64,000 nucleotides of DNA from Ectobacillus panaciterrae DSM 19096 (GTDB lineage: Bacteria; Bacillota; Bacilli; Bacillales; Bacillaceae_G), in contig NZ_AUMR01000032.1 of the NCBI RefSeq assembly GCF_000430785.1, forward strand, positions 1-64,000. Reading direction: 5' to 3'. Within the stretch, counting starts at the first letter, position 1; every line of letters begins with the position of its first letter. Shown one piece after another: positions 15,258-22,353 of the stretch. The notes under the pieces are model-generated. The model was given only the letters and a program-made list of their open reading frames with translations. It was not told the origin of the DNA and searched no databases. A program made the translations under genes and the position numbers.

Positions 15258-15713
15258 ATGGCAAAAATAGGACAGGGGAGCGTTGAGGTTCAGCTTCTGT
15301 TACATGCATCCAATGCCGGGGAAGAAATCAAAGGAGATATTTACTTATATAAATGCAACTAAAAAAATCGACATAAAAACGTTTCTTTTAGGGGGAGAGA
15401 TCATCCGACTAAGCATAGAAGCGGTCAAACCCTTTTCGTGGCCCATGCAGGGAGAGAGAGGGAGCCCACTTTCCCTTTTGTTCTACCTGGCAAACGATAG
15501 CTATGTCGGAATAACAAAGTGGACTTATATAGAAGACGGAACTGCAGGCCAAACGATTCAAGACGGTATTGTCGAATGAATGGCAAGGCAAAGGGAACAC
15601 TATTTCCTATAGAGGGCCGTATTGCAGTCATACCTGCTGCAAGCAGTTTTTTATTAGAGGCAAATACAATTGTTTCAACAGGGAATGGAGCAGACGCAAT
15701 TATATACGAGTGA
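15258..15713 (+). pseudogene. Short gene carrying two MITE-like insertions
   Basis: ATG at 15258 behind AGGAG opens MAKIGQGSVEVQLLLHASNA then GEEIKGDIYL, after which the frame enters a MITE copy (15346-15531) and stops. Beyond it, one frame reads EDGTAGQTIQDGIVE to a TGA, and an overlapping ATGA start at 15576 gives NGKAKGTLFPIEGRIAVIPA and on to GADAII, where a second MITE copy (15701-15881) supplies the stop. The first two pieces loosely recall the start of Spo0M-family proteins (G-x-V then GG-x-x-x-Q-x-I), but the rest does not, so the family is uncertain. The frames do not rejoin perfectly, so it is a decayed gene. Confidence 0.55.
15346..15531 (+). repeat. MITE-like element, copy 2 (long subfamily)
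   Basis: Almost identical to copy 1 at 7362-7552. Flanked on both sides by ACTTATATA, of which TATATA is common to other copies, consistent with target duplication at a TATATA site. It interrupts a coding sequence. Confidence 0.85.
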
Positions 15714-15881
15714 ATAAAAAAACCGTCTTTTTATAGTGAGGAGAGATCATCCGGCGACGTGCAGAAGCGGTCAAACCTTTGTAGTGGTTCGTGCAAGGGT
15801 AAACCAGAGAGAAGAAGCATACAATACTCCCTTTTGGTTGCACATCGCACATGTGTCGAAATTATAATTCACTCATATATA
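15701..15881 (+). repeat. MITE-like element, copy 3 (short subfamily)
   Basis: Bounded by TATATA. The inner ends CGAGTGAATA and TGAGTGAATT (read inward) form an inverted repeat. It shares AGAAGCGGTCAAACC with all copies and resembles the copies at 37.7 and 43.8 kb more than the long subfamily. Confidence 0.8.
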
Positions 15882-15929
15882 GATGTTTACAAAAAATAAA
15901 ATCATTCCATACTAGAGAAGGAGAATGAG

Positions 15930-16178
15930 ATGAAGGCGCAAGCAAATGAAAGGGATAATATTTTACAGACACAGGCTGCCATTGAAGATGCGAAGAAAAG
16001 CTATAAAAAAGAAGTGATTCATGAAGAAACAGTAGATGTCAGCCCTGTAACGACAGTGAGCAGAACAGGAGAGGTAGCTCCGGGGGCGCTGGGCGGGTTA
16101 TCATTTGACGAGTTAACAGGCCGAGATTTAGTAGGAGAAGAAAGTCCTGTTCGCCGCTGGCCAGATAAGGAAAAGTAA
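15930..16178 (+). CDS. Small acidic hypothetical protein (82 aa)
   Basis: Start ATG at 15930 follows GAGAAGGAGAATG. The first third is a charged helix (NILQTQAAIEDAKKSYKKEV). The rest is low in hydrophobic residues with TVDVSPVTTVSRTGEVAPGA and GGLSFDELTGRDLVGEESP, suggesting an extended or disordered protein. No family recognised. It lies 19 bases before a 45-aa gene, and both end at one terminator, so the two probably form an operon. The neighbouring MITE copy lies just upstream and may have displaced an older promoter. Confidence 0.6.
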   Translation: MKAQANERDNILQTQAAIEDAKKSYKKEVIHEETVDVSPVTTVSRTGEVAPGALGGLSFDELTGRDLVGEESPVRRWPDKEK

Positions 16179-16197
16179 AGAAGGGAGCATAGTGGAA

Positions 16198-16335
16198 ATG
16201 GACAAACAATCATTTATTGTAGCGCACATTACAGATGATCTGCATGTGAAACTTAAACAGGTAGAAGAAGAGTTTGAACAAAAACTCGGGAAACGTGTTG
16301 CTCTTGTTGCATACGAAGCTGAGGAGCAGAGATAA
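16198..16335 (+). CDS. Small hypothetical protein (45 aa)
   Basis: ATG at 16198 (or GTG at 16192) follows AAGGGAG. The product begins MDKQSFIVAHITDDLHVKLK and has a charged helix (QVEEEFEQKLGKRV) and a short strand (VALVAYEAEE). A strong terminator follows. The ribosome-binding site, operon position and balanced composition support it as real. Function unknown. Confidence 0.6.
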   Translation: MDKQSFIVAHITDDLHVKLKQVEEEFEQKLGKRVALVAYEAEEQR

Positions 16336-16352
16336 AAGGCGAGGAAGCTAAT

Positions 16353-16397
16353 AGAGGATAGTCAGTTCAATTCAAGAACTGACTATCCTCTATTTTT
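16353..16397 (+). terminator. Terminator of the small two-gene operon
   Basis: A 16-bp perfect stem (AGAGGATAGTCAGTTC and its complement) around a 7-base loop, followed by TATTTTT. Confidence 0.9.
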
Positions 16398-16531
16398 ATA
16401 TGTGTTGGCATGATAAACTTGTGATGATTTTGACTAATAACAAATTATAGTCTTAAGTTAATCTTAGTGAACAAAGTGTTGTAAACTAATTTAAATATGC
16501 TGCACTTAGTTTTTTTGGGGAGGGAAACATT

Positions 16532-17203
16532 ATGATACATATACTTGTTGCTGAGGACGACGCTCATATTCGAGAGCTCTTGCGATATTATTTGCAAAAA
16601 GAAGGGTACGTGCTGTTTGAAGCGGAAGATGGACAGATGGCATCAAATATTCTAGAGCGGGAGCATATTCATTTGGCTGTTGTAGATATTATGATGCCGA
16701 ATAAAAATGGGTACGAATTATGCGAAGAAATTCGTAAGTATTATGATTTGCCTGTAATTATTTTGACTGCAAAAGATCAACTCTTAGATAAAGAAAGAGG
16801 TTTTTCTGCAGGAACAGATGATTATTTAGTAAAGCCGTTCGAGCCAAAGGAATTGTTGTTTCGCATCAAAGCTTTACTGCGCCGTTATCAAATCGTCAGC
16901 TCAGAAAATATTGTGCTAAAACATACAATTATTGACCGAAAAAGCTATGAGGTAAGGTGTAATGAGAAGACTGTTATGCTACCTTTAAAGGAATTTGAGC
17001 TATTGGCTCAGCTCGCCAGTTATCCCGGACGAACGTTTACCCGCGAACAACTCATTGAACTGATATGGGGTCCGAGCTTTGAAGGGGATGCCAGAACTAT
17101 AGATGTACACATCAAAAGGTTAAGAGAACGCTTTTCTAAACGTACAGATGATTTTGTTATTACAACAGTTCGAGGAATGGGATACAAATTAGAGGTGAAG
17201 TGA
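16532..17203 (+). CDS. hssR: Heme-sensing two-component response regulator HssR
   Basis: 223 residues, OmpR/PhoB type. Receiver domain 1-115 with acidic pocket EDD near the start and phospho-acceptor Asp in AVVDIMMPNKNG, and KPFEPKEL near 105. DNA-binding winged helix from about 130 with TFTREQLIELIWG and RTIDVHIKRLRERF. Stretches DKERGF-x-x-GTDDY and LP-x-KEFELL match HssR of Staphylococcus aureus and B. anthracis closely. It is followed with 3-base overlap by hssS and then hrtBA. HssR activates hrtAB when heme is toxic; a matching direct repeat lies before hrtB. Confidence 0.88.
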   Translation: MIHILVAEDDAHIRELLRYYLQKEGYVLFEAEDGQMASNILEREHIHLAVVDIMMPNKNGYELCEEIRKYYDLPVIILTAKDQLLDKERGFSAGTDDYLVKPFEPKELLFRIKALLRRYQIVSSENIVLKHTIIDRKSYEVRCNEKTVMLPLKEFELLAQLASYPGRTFTREQLIELIWGPSFEGDARTIDVHIKRLRERFSKRTDDFVITTVRGMGYKLEVK

Positions 17204-17205
17204 GT

Positions 17206-18585
17206 ATGCGGACTTTGTATTTGCAATTTGTTGTTACGAGTATTTGTATCATGATTATGAGCAGTATCATTGCGTTTGGAGTTTCAAATGCCTATTATCA
17301 AATATATTTAAAGCCGTTTAACGATCAAAAAATTACAAAGATGGCGAAGGAGACCGCTTCATTTTATGAAAAATCGCCCCAAAATATTGATGAATACATG
17401 AAGCATGCGGCGAGCTTGGGATACCAAATTTATTTGGCGGACGGATACAAGAAAGGAACATTTTACGGGAGTCCATTTCATGATACAAAATTGAATGATA
17501 AGGTTATTTCCTCCGTATTGAACGGTCATGAGTACCATGGAATTTTACAGTTCCCCAAGAAATGGTTTATTACGGGATTTTTTGATGACGTATTGGCGAA
17601 TACGATTGGTGTGCCAATTCAGGCAGGAAAAACGCGATATGCAATGTTTATAAGGCCTGACATTGAACAACAATTTGGGGAAATGCGTATTTTCTTCGCG
17701 CAACTATTAATGTTTACTATATGTTTTAGTATAATTTTGATTTTTATTGGAACAAGGTATGTTGTAAAGCCGATTCGTATGTTGACGAAAGCCACGAAAA
17801 AGATTGCAGAAGGCAATTATAATATTAGATTAGATGTAGATAGAAGAGACGAGATTGGAACACTTTCAAAAAACTTTTCTAGGATGGCCGAAAGTTTAGA
17901 AAGATTGGAAGAAATGAGACAAGAATTTGTTTCTAATGTATCTCATGAAATTCAATCTCCTTTAGCATCAATTCAAGGATTTTCGCAGGCATTACGGTCA
18001 AAGCAGGTAACAGAACAACAATATGATCATTATTTATCTATTATCGAAGAAGAAAGCCGAAGACTGTCTCTCCTTAGCAAGCAATTGTTGATGTTGGCCT
18101 CATTGGATAAAGAGAAGGACATATGGGAGAAAACAAAATTTGATCTTGCTGATCAAATGAAACAAGTGCTGTCTGCTACGGAATGGCATTGGCGTGAAAA
18201 AGATTTAGCAATGGATATCAATTTGCCTTCGACGGAGATTCAGGGTGATAAACGATTGCTGCATCAAGTATGGATGAATCTAATTTATAACAGTATTAAG
18301 TTTACGGAAGCGGGAGGAACTATTTTTATTTCCTTGCATAATGAAGATCAAAAACACGTTCATGTTATTGTAGCAGATACTGGAGTTGGAATTTCAGAAG
18401 AAGATTTGCCTCATATTTTTGACCGATATTATAAAGCAGATAAATCGCGGAAGCGGGAAGAGAGCGGAAGCGGTTTAGGACTTTCCATTGTGAAAAAAAT
18501 TATAGAACTGCATCAGGGGACTATGACAGTGGAAAGCGAAGAAGGAAAAGGAACGCGTTTTGAAGTTATCTTGCCTTATATGTAA
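17206..18585 (+). CDS. hssS: Heme-sensing histidine kinase HssS
   Basis: 459 residues from ATG at 17206, placed 7 bases after AGAGGTGA at the end of hssR. Membrane spans at about 7-29 and 163-185 enclose an extracytoplasmic domain of about 130 residues with EYHGI and FITGFFDDVLANTIG, and FIRPDIEQQFGEM near the second span, all shared with S. aureus HssS. HAMP follows, then HisKA with VSNVSHEIQSPLASIQGF and ATPase boxes LLHQVWMNLIYNSIKFT and GSGLGLSIVKKIIELH. It senses excess heme at the membrane and phosphorylates HssR. Overlap with hssR shows translational coupling. Confidence 0.88.
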   Translation: MRTLYLQFVVTSICIMIMSSIIAFGVSNAYYQIYLKPFNDQKITKMAKETASFYEKSPQNIDEYMKHAASLGYQIYLADGYKKGTFYGSPFHDTKLNDKVISSVLNGHEYHGILQFPKKWFITGFFDDVLANTIGVPIQAGKTRYAMFIRPDIEQQFGEMRIFFAQLLMFTICFSIILIFIGTRYVVKPIRMLTKATKKIAEGNYNIRLDVDRRDEIGTLSKNFSRMAESLERLEEMRQEFVSNVSHEIQSPLASIQGFSQALRSKQVTEQQYDHYLSIIEEESRRLSLLSKQLLMLASLDKEKDIWEKTKFDLADQMKQVLSATEWHWREKDLAMDINLPSTEIQGDKRLLHQVWMNLIYNSIKFTEAGGTIFISLHNEDQKHVHVIVADTGVGISEEDLPHIFDRYYKADKSRKREESGSGLGLSIVKKIIELHQGTMTVESEEGKGTRFEVILPYM

Positions 18586-18591
18586 CCTGTT

Positions 18592-18611
18592 GTTCATCTG
18601 TTGTTCATGTT
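18592..18611 (+). promoter_or_regulatory. HssR-type direct repeat before hrtB
   Basis: GTTCATCTG, two bases, GTTCATGTT: a 9-N2-9 direct repeat with the spacing and core (GTTCATATT twice) described for HssR binding at S. aureus hrtAB. It lies between hssS and hrtB, about 90 bases before the hrtB start. Confidence 0.75.
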
Positions 18612-18703
18612 TCTTTTTTATTATATAAACCAGGCAAGAGAGAAATGTTGAAAGATACGTCACTCTCTTTGCAAGAAAAAAGAAGGAACGGGGATGATTC
18701 AAC

Positions 18704-19804
18704 ATGTTTCTGGCTTTACGCGAGTTGAAATATGCCAAAGGCCGCTACTTGTTAATTGGTTTAATTATGGTTCTTGTAGCGTGGTTAACTTTTATAGTGT
18801 CCGGATTAGCTAACGGACTTTCGTTAGATAATGCATCTGTTTTGAAGAGTATGAATGCTGATTACTTTGTATTTCAAGCGGATGCGGAACATAAGCTTAC
18901 ACGGTCTGTTTTGTCTACAGAGAAACTCGATGAGGTTCAAAAACTAGATGGAGTAACGAAAGCAGAACCTCTTTCTCAAACGATGATGTCTGTGTCGCGG
19001 AATCATTCAGAAAAGAAGCTGGACATTACTATTTTTGCTATTGAACAAGATAGTATGCTTATGCCAAAAGTTATTAAAGGAAAGGCTATGAACAATGCCC
19101 ATAAGAATGAAGTGGTAGTTGATGCTTCTCTTAAGGAAAAAGGGATTGAAGTAGGCGATCTCTTAAAAAATAATGAAACCGGAACAGAAATGAAAGTTGT
19201 CGGGTTTACAAAAGGGCAGATGTTCAGCCATACGCCAGTTGTATATATGGACATGGAAAATTGGAAAGAAATGATGAAATCATTCGGGAAACAATCCCCC
19301 TTTTACAATGCGATTGTTTTACAAACAAAGGGTGATGTAAAAGACTCCTTGCAAAAGAATGTTTCTGATATAGAAGTTGTTACGAAAGAACAGGCTGTTC
19401 AAGGTATACCCGGATACAAAGAGGAACAAGGATCACTGACGATGATGATTGCTTTCTTAGTCGTGATTGCAGCATTTGTTCAAGCTGTATTCTTTTATGT
19501 CATCACTTTGCAAAAAATAAACCAGTTCGGCGTTTTGAAAGCTATCGGAGCAAACACTTCCTATCTCGCCTGGAATTTAATTGCGCAGGTGCTTCTCTTA
19601 GCTGTCGCAGCTGTTGCCATAAGCATAGGACTCACCTACGGCGTAAGTGCTATGCTCCCTGCTAGCATGCCGTTCCAATTAGGTGCAAATGTATTGGCAC
19701 AATATGCAGGTCTGCTCGTTATGGTTTCGGTAATCGGCTCGTTATTATCCTTGAACCGTATAGCAAAAGTAGATGCTATTGAAGCTATTGGGAGGGTCGA
19801 ATGA
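18704..19804 (+). CDS. hrtB: Heme exporter permease HrtB (FtsX family)
   Basis: 366 residues, MacB/FtsX-type permease with one N-terminal span (about 15-38), a large extracytoplasmic domain (about 40-240), and three C-terminal spans (about 245-270, 288-312, 335-356). The start FLALRELKYAKGRYLLIG resembles HrtB and DevC proteins. With HrtA it forms a pump that removes excess heme from the membrane. The stop overlaps the hrtA start as ATGA. An HssR-type direct repeat lies upstream, giving the pair its own inducible promoter inside the hss operon. Confidence 0.87.
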   Translation: MFLALRELKYAKGRYLLIGLIMVLVAWLTFIVSGLANGLSLDNASVLKSMNADYFVFQADAEHKLTRSVLSTEKLDEVQKLDGVTKAEPLSQTMMSVSRNHSEKKLDITIFAIEQDSMLMPKVIKGKAMNNAHKNEVVVDASLKEKGIEVGDLLKNNETGTEMKVVGFTKGQMFSHTPVVYMDMENWKEMMKSFGKQSPFYNAIVLQTKGDVKDSLQKNVSDIEVVTKEQAVQGIPGYKEEQGSLTMMIAFLVVIAAFVQAVFFYVITLQKINQFGVLKAIGANTSYLAWNLIAQVLLLAVAAVAISIGLTYGVSAMLPASMPFQLGANVLAQYAGLLVMVSVIGSLLSLNRIAKVDAIEAIGRVE

Positions 19805-20505
19805 TGGTTGAAAAGTTAGTTCTTGAAAATGTAAACAAAGTCTATGGAGAAGGAGAGGCAGCCGTTGTGGCATTAAACAATGCTTCGTTGCGTGTGAAAG
19901 AAGGAGAGTTTGTAGCAGTCGTCGGTCCATCCGGTTCCGGAAAAAGCACATTTCTATCCATTGCGGGCGCTTTGCTCTCTCCCTCTAGCGGACGTATCTT
20001 GATCAACAACAGAGACATAACGAATCTTTCTGCGCGCGAAATGGGCTATGTGCGGCTTGAAAATTTGGGATTCATATTCCAAGCATCCAATCTCGTTCCG
20101 TATTTGACAGTCTTGGAGCAACTGTTATTGGTTTCTAAATTAGGCGCGCATAGCGGGAAGAAAGCTGAACAAAAGGCAAAAGAATTGCTAGAACAAGTAG
20201 GTTTGCTTCATCGGCTCAACCATTATCCGGAAAAGCTTTCTGGCGGCGAGCGTCAAAGAGCTGCAATTGCCCGGGCTTTCATGAACAATCCAGAAGTTAT
20301 TCTGGCTGATGAACCGACCGCAAGCCTAGACTCTAAGCGAGGCAGAGCTATAGTAGAGATGATAGCTGATGAAGTCAAGTCGAGAGGAAAAGCTGCTGTA
20401 ATGGTTACACATGACGAACGTGTATTAGATTTATGCGATCGAATTGTAACAATAAAAGATGGCGCACTTTATGAAAAGCAGGAGAATTGTGCGTTTCGGA
20501 GCTGA
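19801..20505 (+). CDS. hrtA: Heme exporter ATPase HrtA
   Basis: 234 residues, ABC ATPase. Walker A GPSGSGKSTF near residue 42, Q-loop FIFQASNLVPYL near 95, signature LSGGERQRAAIARAF near 145, Walker B VILADEPTASLD near 165, switch His in MVTHDERV. The pattern GFIFQ-x-S-x-LVPYL and AFMNNP ahead of Walker B is shared with HrtA of S. aureus. Couples ATP hydrolysis to heme export by HrtB. It starts within the hrtB stop codon, and a 15-bp perfect hairpin follows. Confidence 0.9.
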   Translation: MMVEKLVLENVNKVYGEGEAAVVALNNASLRVKEGEFVAVVGPSGSGKSTFLSIAGALLSPSSGRILINNRDITNLSAREMGYVRLENLGFIFQASNLVPYLTVLEQLLLVSKLGAHSGKKAEQKAKELLEQVGLLHRLNHYPEKLSGGERQRAAIARAFMNNPEVILADEPTASLDSKRGRAIVEMIADEVKSRGKAAVMVTHDERVLDLCDRIVTIKDGALYEKQENCAFRS

Positions 20506-20555
20506 AGAGTCTGCTGCGTATTGGATAGCGGTAAAGTAGTACAATTGTTACTCAT

Positions 20556-20591
20556 GATAAGAAAAGCATGGTTTTCCATGCTTTTCTTATC
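20556..20591 (+). terminator. Terminator of the hss-hrt operon
   Basis: Perfect 15-bp arms (GATAAGAAAAGCATG and complement) around a 6-base loop. The 3' side of the stem is itself T-rich. Confidence 0.7.
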
Positions 20592-20600
20592 ATCTTTAAT

Positions 20601-20620
20601 TGACAATGATTCTCATTATT
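20601..20620 (+). promoter_or_regulatory. Fur box at the fhuF-type gene promoter
   Basis: TGACAATGATTCTCATTATT, two mismatches from the classical 19-bp Fur box. It overlaps a TTGACA -35 element at 20600-20605, so binding of Fur-Fe would block transcription. Confidence 0.85.
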
Positions 20621-20664
20621 GCTAAAGTGAAAGAAGAGATAAAACGAAAGCGGGGACGAGTGAC

Positions 20665-21402
20665 GTGTGGAATCAGTATCGAGTATATGAAGAAGCCGGG
20701 CGAACAGGCATTCATTTATCGGGAAAAGCATTTATGACACGTACATTTTCCGATGTAGGACTGCTGGCAATACGCGATGTATTCCAAGCGCCTGATTTGA
20801 AGGTGACGGCTTCTTTATTTATAAAACGCTACTGCGCATACATAGGAATCCTTGAAGGCATGAGCAGACGAAATATCGGATTATCATTATCTTTGTCCGA
20901 TTTGTCATTTGTTTGTTCAGAAACAACTGTTGCAGTATACACACCCGTTTTCCCCGTAAAAGAATGTCCAAGAGAAGAACGCGGGATATGGAGAGAGCGC
21001 TTTCTAACAGGGCTTTTTCGAGATCATGTAGCGATAATGATCGATGCGCTTGCCAGAGAAACGAAATTGTCCGCGTCTATCATGTGGGGGCATGTTGCAT
21101 TTTATGTGCATGTGATGTACCGCAAATGGATTCAAGAAGAAAAAAATGAAGCGGTGCGGGAAAGGCTCGTTGCGGATTTTCAATACTTGCTTGCAGCTCC
21201 TCCCGAGCTGTTTGGGTCCCAGATAAACAACCCGTTGCAAATGTCTTTTTGTAAAATGAAAACGGCAGACAAGGAAATTTTGCTTCGAAGAACGTGCTGC
21301 TTAAATTACAAGGCAGGTACAAAAGGGGCATGCTATACGTGTCCTCGTTTAACGGAACAAGAACGAATACAGCAGCTGCAGAAGTATGCGGCAAAAGCAT
21401 AG
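20665..21402 (+). CDS. fhuF: FhuF-type [2Fe-2S] siderophore-iron reductase
   Basis: 245 residues. The C-terminus carries RRTCCLNYKAGTKGACYTCPR, that is C-C-x10-C-x2-C, the unusual four-cysteine [2Fe-2S] site that defines FhuF-type ferric reductases, which release iron from imported ferric siderophores in the cytoplasm. The N-terminal part is the poorly conserved IucA/FhuF-like domain (FIKRYCAYIGILEGMS). Start GTG at 20665 follows CGGGGA. A strong Fur box covers the promoter. The position directly behind the heme exporter operon groups iron acquisition with heme protection. Confidence 0.85.
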   Translation: MWNQYRVYEEAGRTGIHLSGKAFMTRTFSDVGLLAIRDVFQAPDLKVTASLFIKRYCAYIGILEGMSRRNIGLSLSLSDLSFVCSETTVAVYTPVFPVKECPREERGIWRERFLTGLFRDHVAIMIDALARETKLSASIMWGHVAFYVHVMYRKWIQEEKNEAVRERLVADFQYLLAAPPELFGSQINNPLQMSFCKMKTADKEILLRRTCCLNYKAGTKGACYTCPRLTEQERIQQLQKYAAKA

Positions 21403-21424
21403 ACGCGCGTTTATGCTTTTTTTG
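21391..21424 (+). terminator. Terminator of the fhuF-type gene
   Basis: AAAAGCATA/TATGCTTTT stem with T-run, starting within the last codons of the gene. Confidence 0.7.
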
Positions 21425-21443
21425 TTATGAGAGTTTATAAATT

Positions 21444-21490
21444 GGGGGGTGGCTAACTCCGCCTGAGCAAGCCGGCTCCGTTTTTCTTTG
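21444..21490 (+). repeat. REP-like repeat, partial copy (tail)
   Basis: Contains CGCCTGAGCAAGCCGGCTCC followed by GTTTTTCTT, the 3' tail of the repeat seen in full at 27.2 and 63.2 kb. Confidence 0.7.
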
Positions 21491-21541
21491 TATTTGTCAG
21501 AATTGTGATACAATTGTAGTAAAAATTTCGGAGGAATGCTG

Positions 21542-22330
21542 ATGAAGAAGAGTACGATTGGAATTATTATCGTATTTCTAGTTTTTCTGGCGGGATTTTA
21601 TTTACAAAAGCACGGGTCTTTTTCGTTTGGGGCAAAAACAGCAAGCGTTGTGGACGATGCTCAAGTTTCTTGGGATGTAGAGACGGGAAAAACGAAAGGG
21701 GAGCAGAAGGTGACTTTTACGCTGCTGGATGAAAAAGGAGATCAGCTTCGCGGATTAAATGATCAGATACAAAATCAGATTCACGCGCTTGTAGTTGATG
21801 ATACACTGGTACACTATGAAGATATTCAACCTACTTTTCTAGGGAAGGGGACATTTACCTTCTCGCACAAACTTGAAAAACCTCATACCATTTTTTTATT
21901 TTTAGAGGATGATCAAACGCGGGAACAGATTGCCAGAAAAGAAATAGCCGTAAAAGAAGAATCCAAAACAGACAAAAACAAACGAAAGCTTGCGTTGGAC
22001 GCGCTTCTTACTACAAAAATAGGCCCATACGAAGCTTCGCTTATATTCAATGCACTGAAGCCTAAACGTCAAGAAAAGCTCACCTTCCAATTTCAAACGA
22101 AAGATGTCGTTCGCTTTCAATCTCCTTCAGGACAGCCATCCCGCTTATTGATTGTAGATGATCAAAAAAAGCATTTTCTGACGGCTGTGCCTGCACAGGG
22201 GAATTCATCCAATCAGCTTCAGTTCTCTCTTACATTTCCGGAAGAAGGCCACTATAAGCTGTGGGGAACGTTTTACATAAACGGAAAAGCATATGAAAAA
22301 TCTTTTGTCGTTCAAGTTGTAAAGCAGTAA
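21542..22330 (+). CDS. Membrane-anchored extracytoplasmic hypothetical protein
   Basis: 262 residues from ATG at 21542, seven bases after GGAGG (the ATG at 21536 is too close). Residues 4-22 form one membrane anchor (IGIIIVFLVFLAGFYL), with no lipobox cysteine. The remainder looks like two beta-sandwich modules: about 35-140 with EQKVTFTLLDEKGDQLRGLN, and about 150-260 with RQEKLTFQFQTKD and HYKLWGTFYINGKAYEKSF. This repeat structure resembles YtkA-type and copper-region beta-sandwich proteins, but I do not see metal-binding residues. Function unknown. It converges on mprF and shares its terminator. Confidence 0.65.
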   Translation: MKKSTIGIIIVFLVFLAGFYLQKHGSFSFGAKTASVVDDAQVSWDVETGKTKGEQKVTFTLLDEKGDQLRGLNDQIQNQIHALVVDDTLVHYEDIQPTFLGKGTFTFSHKLEKPHTIFLFLEDDQTREQIARKEIAVKEESKTDKNKRKLALDALLTTKIGPYEASLIFNALKPKRQEKLTFQFQTKDVVRFQSPSGQPSRLLIVDDQKKHFLTAVPAQGNSSNQLQFSLTFPEEGHYKLWGTFYINGKAYEKSFVVQVVKQ

Positions 22331-22353
22331 AGGCTCGGCCTTTACTGCTTTTT
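22323..22353. terminator. Bidirectional terminator before mprF
   Basis: AGCAGTAAAGG/CCTTTACTGCT stem with T-run. It includes the stop codon of the upstream gene. Confidence 0.8.

Noticed and set aside
15283-15579. 98-residue ORF spanning MITE copy 2
   Set aside because: The frame runs through repeat DNA and joins unrelated sequence. It has no ribosome-binding site, and the same element at 7.4 kb does not keep a gene.
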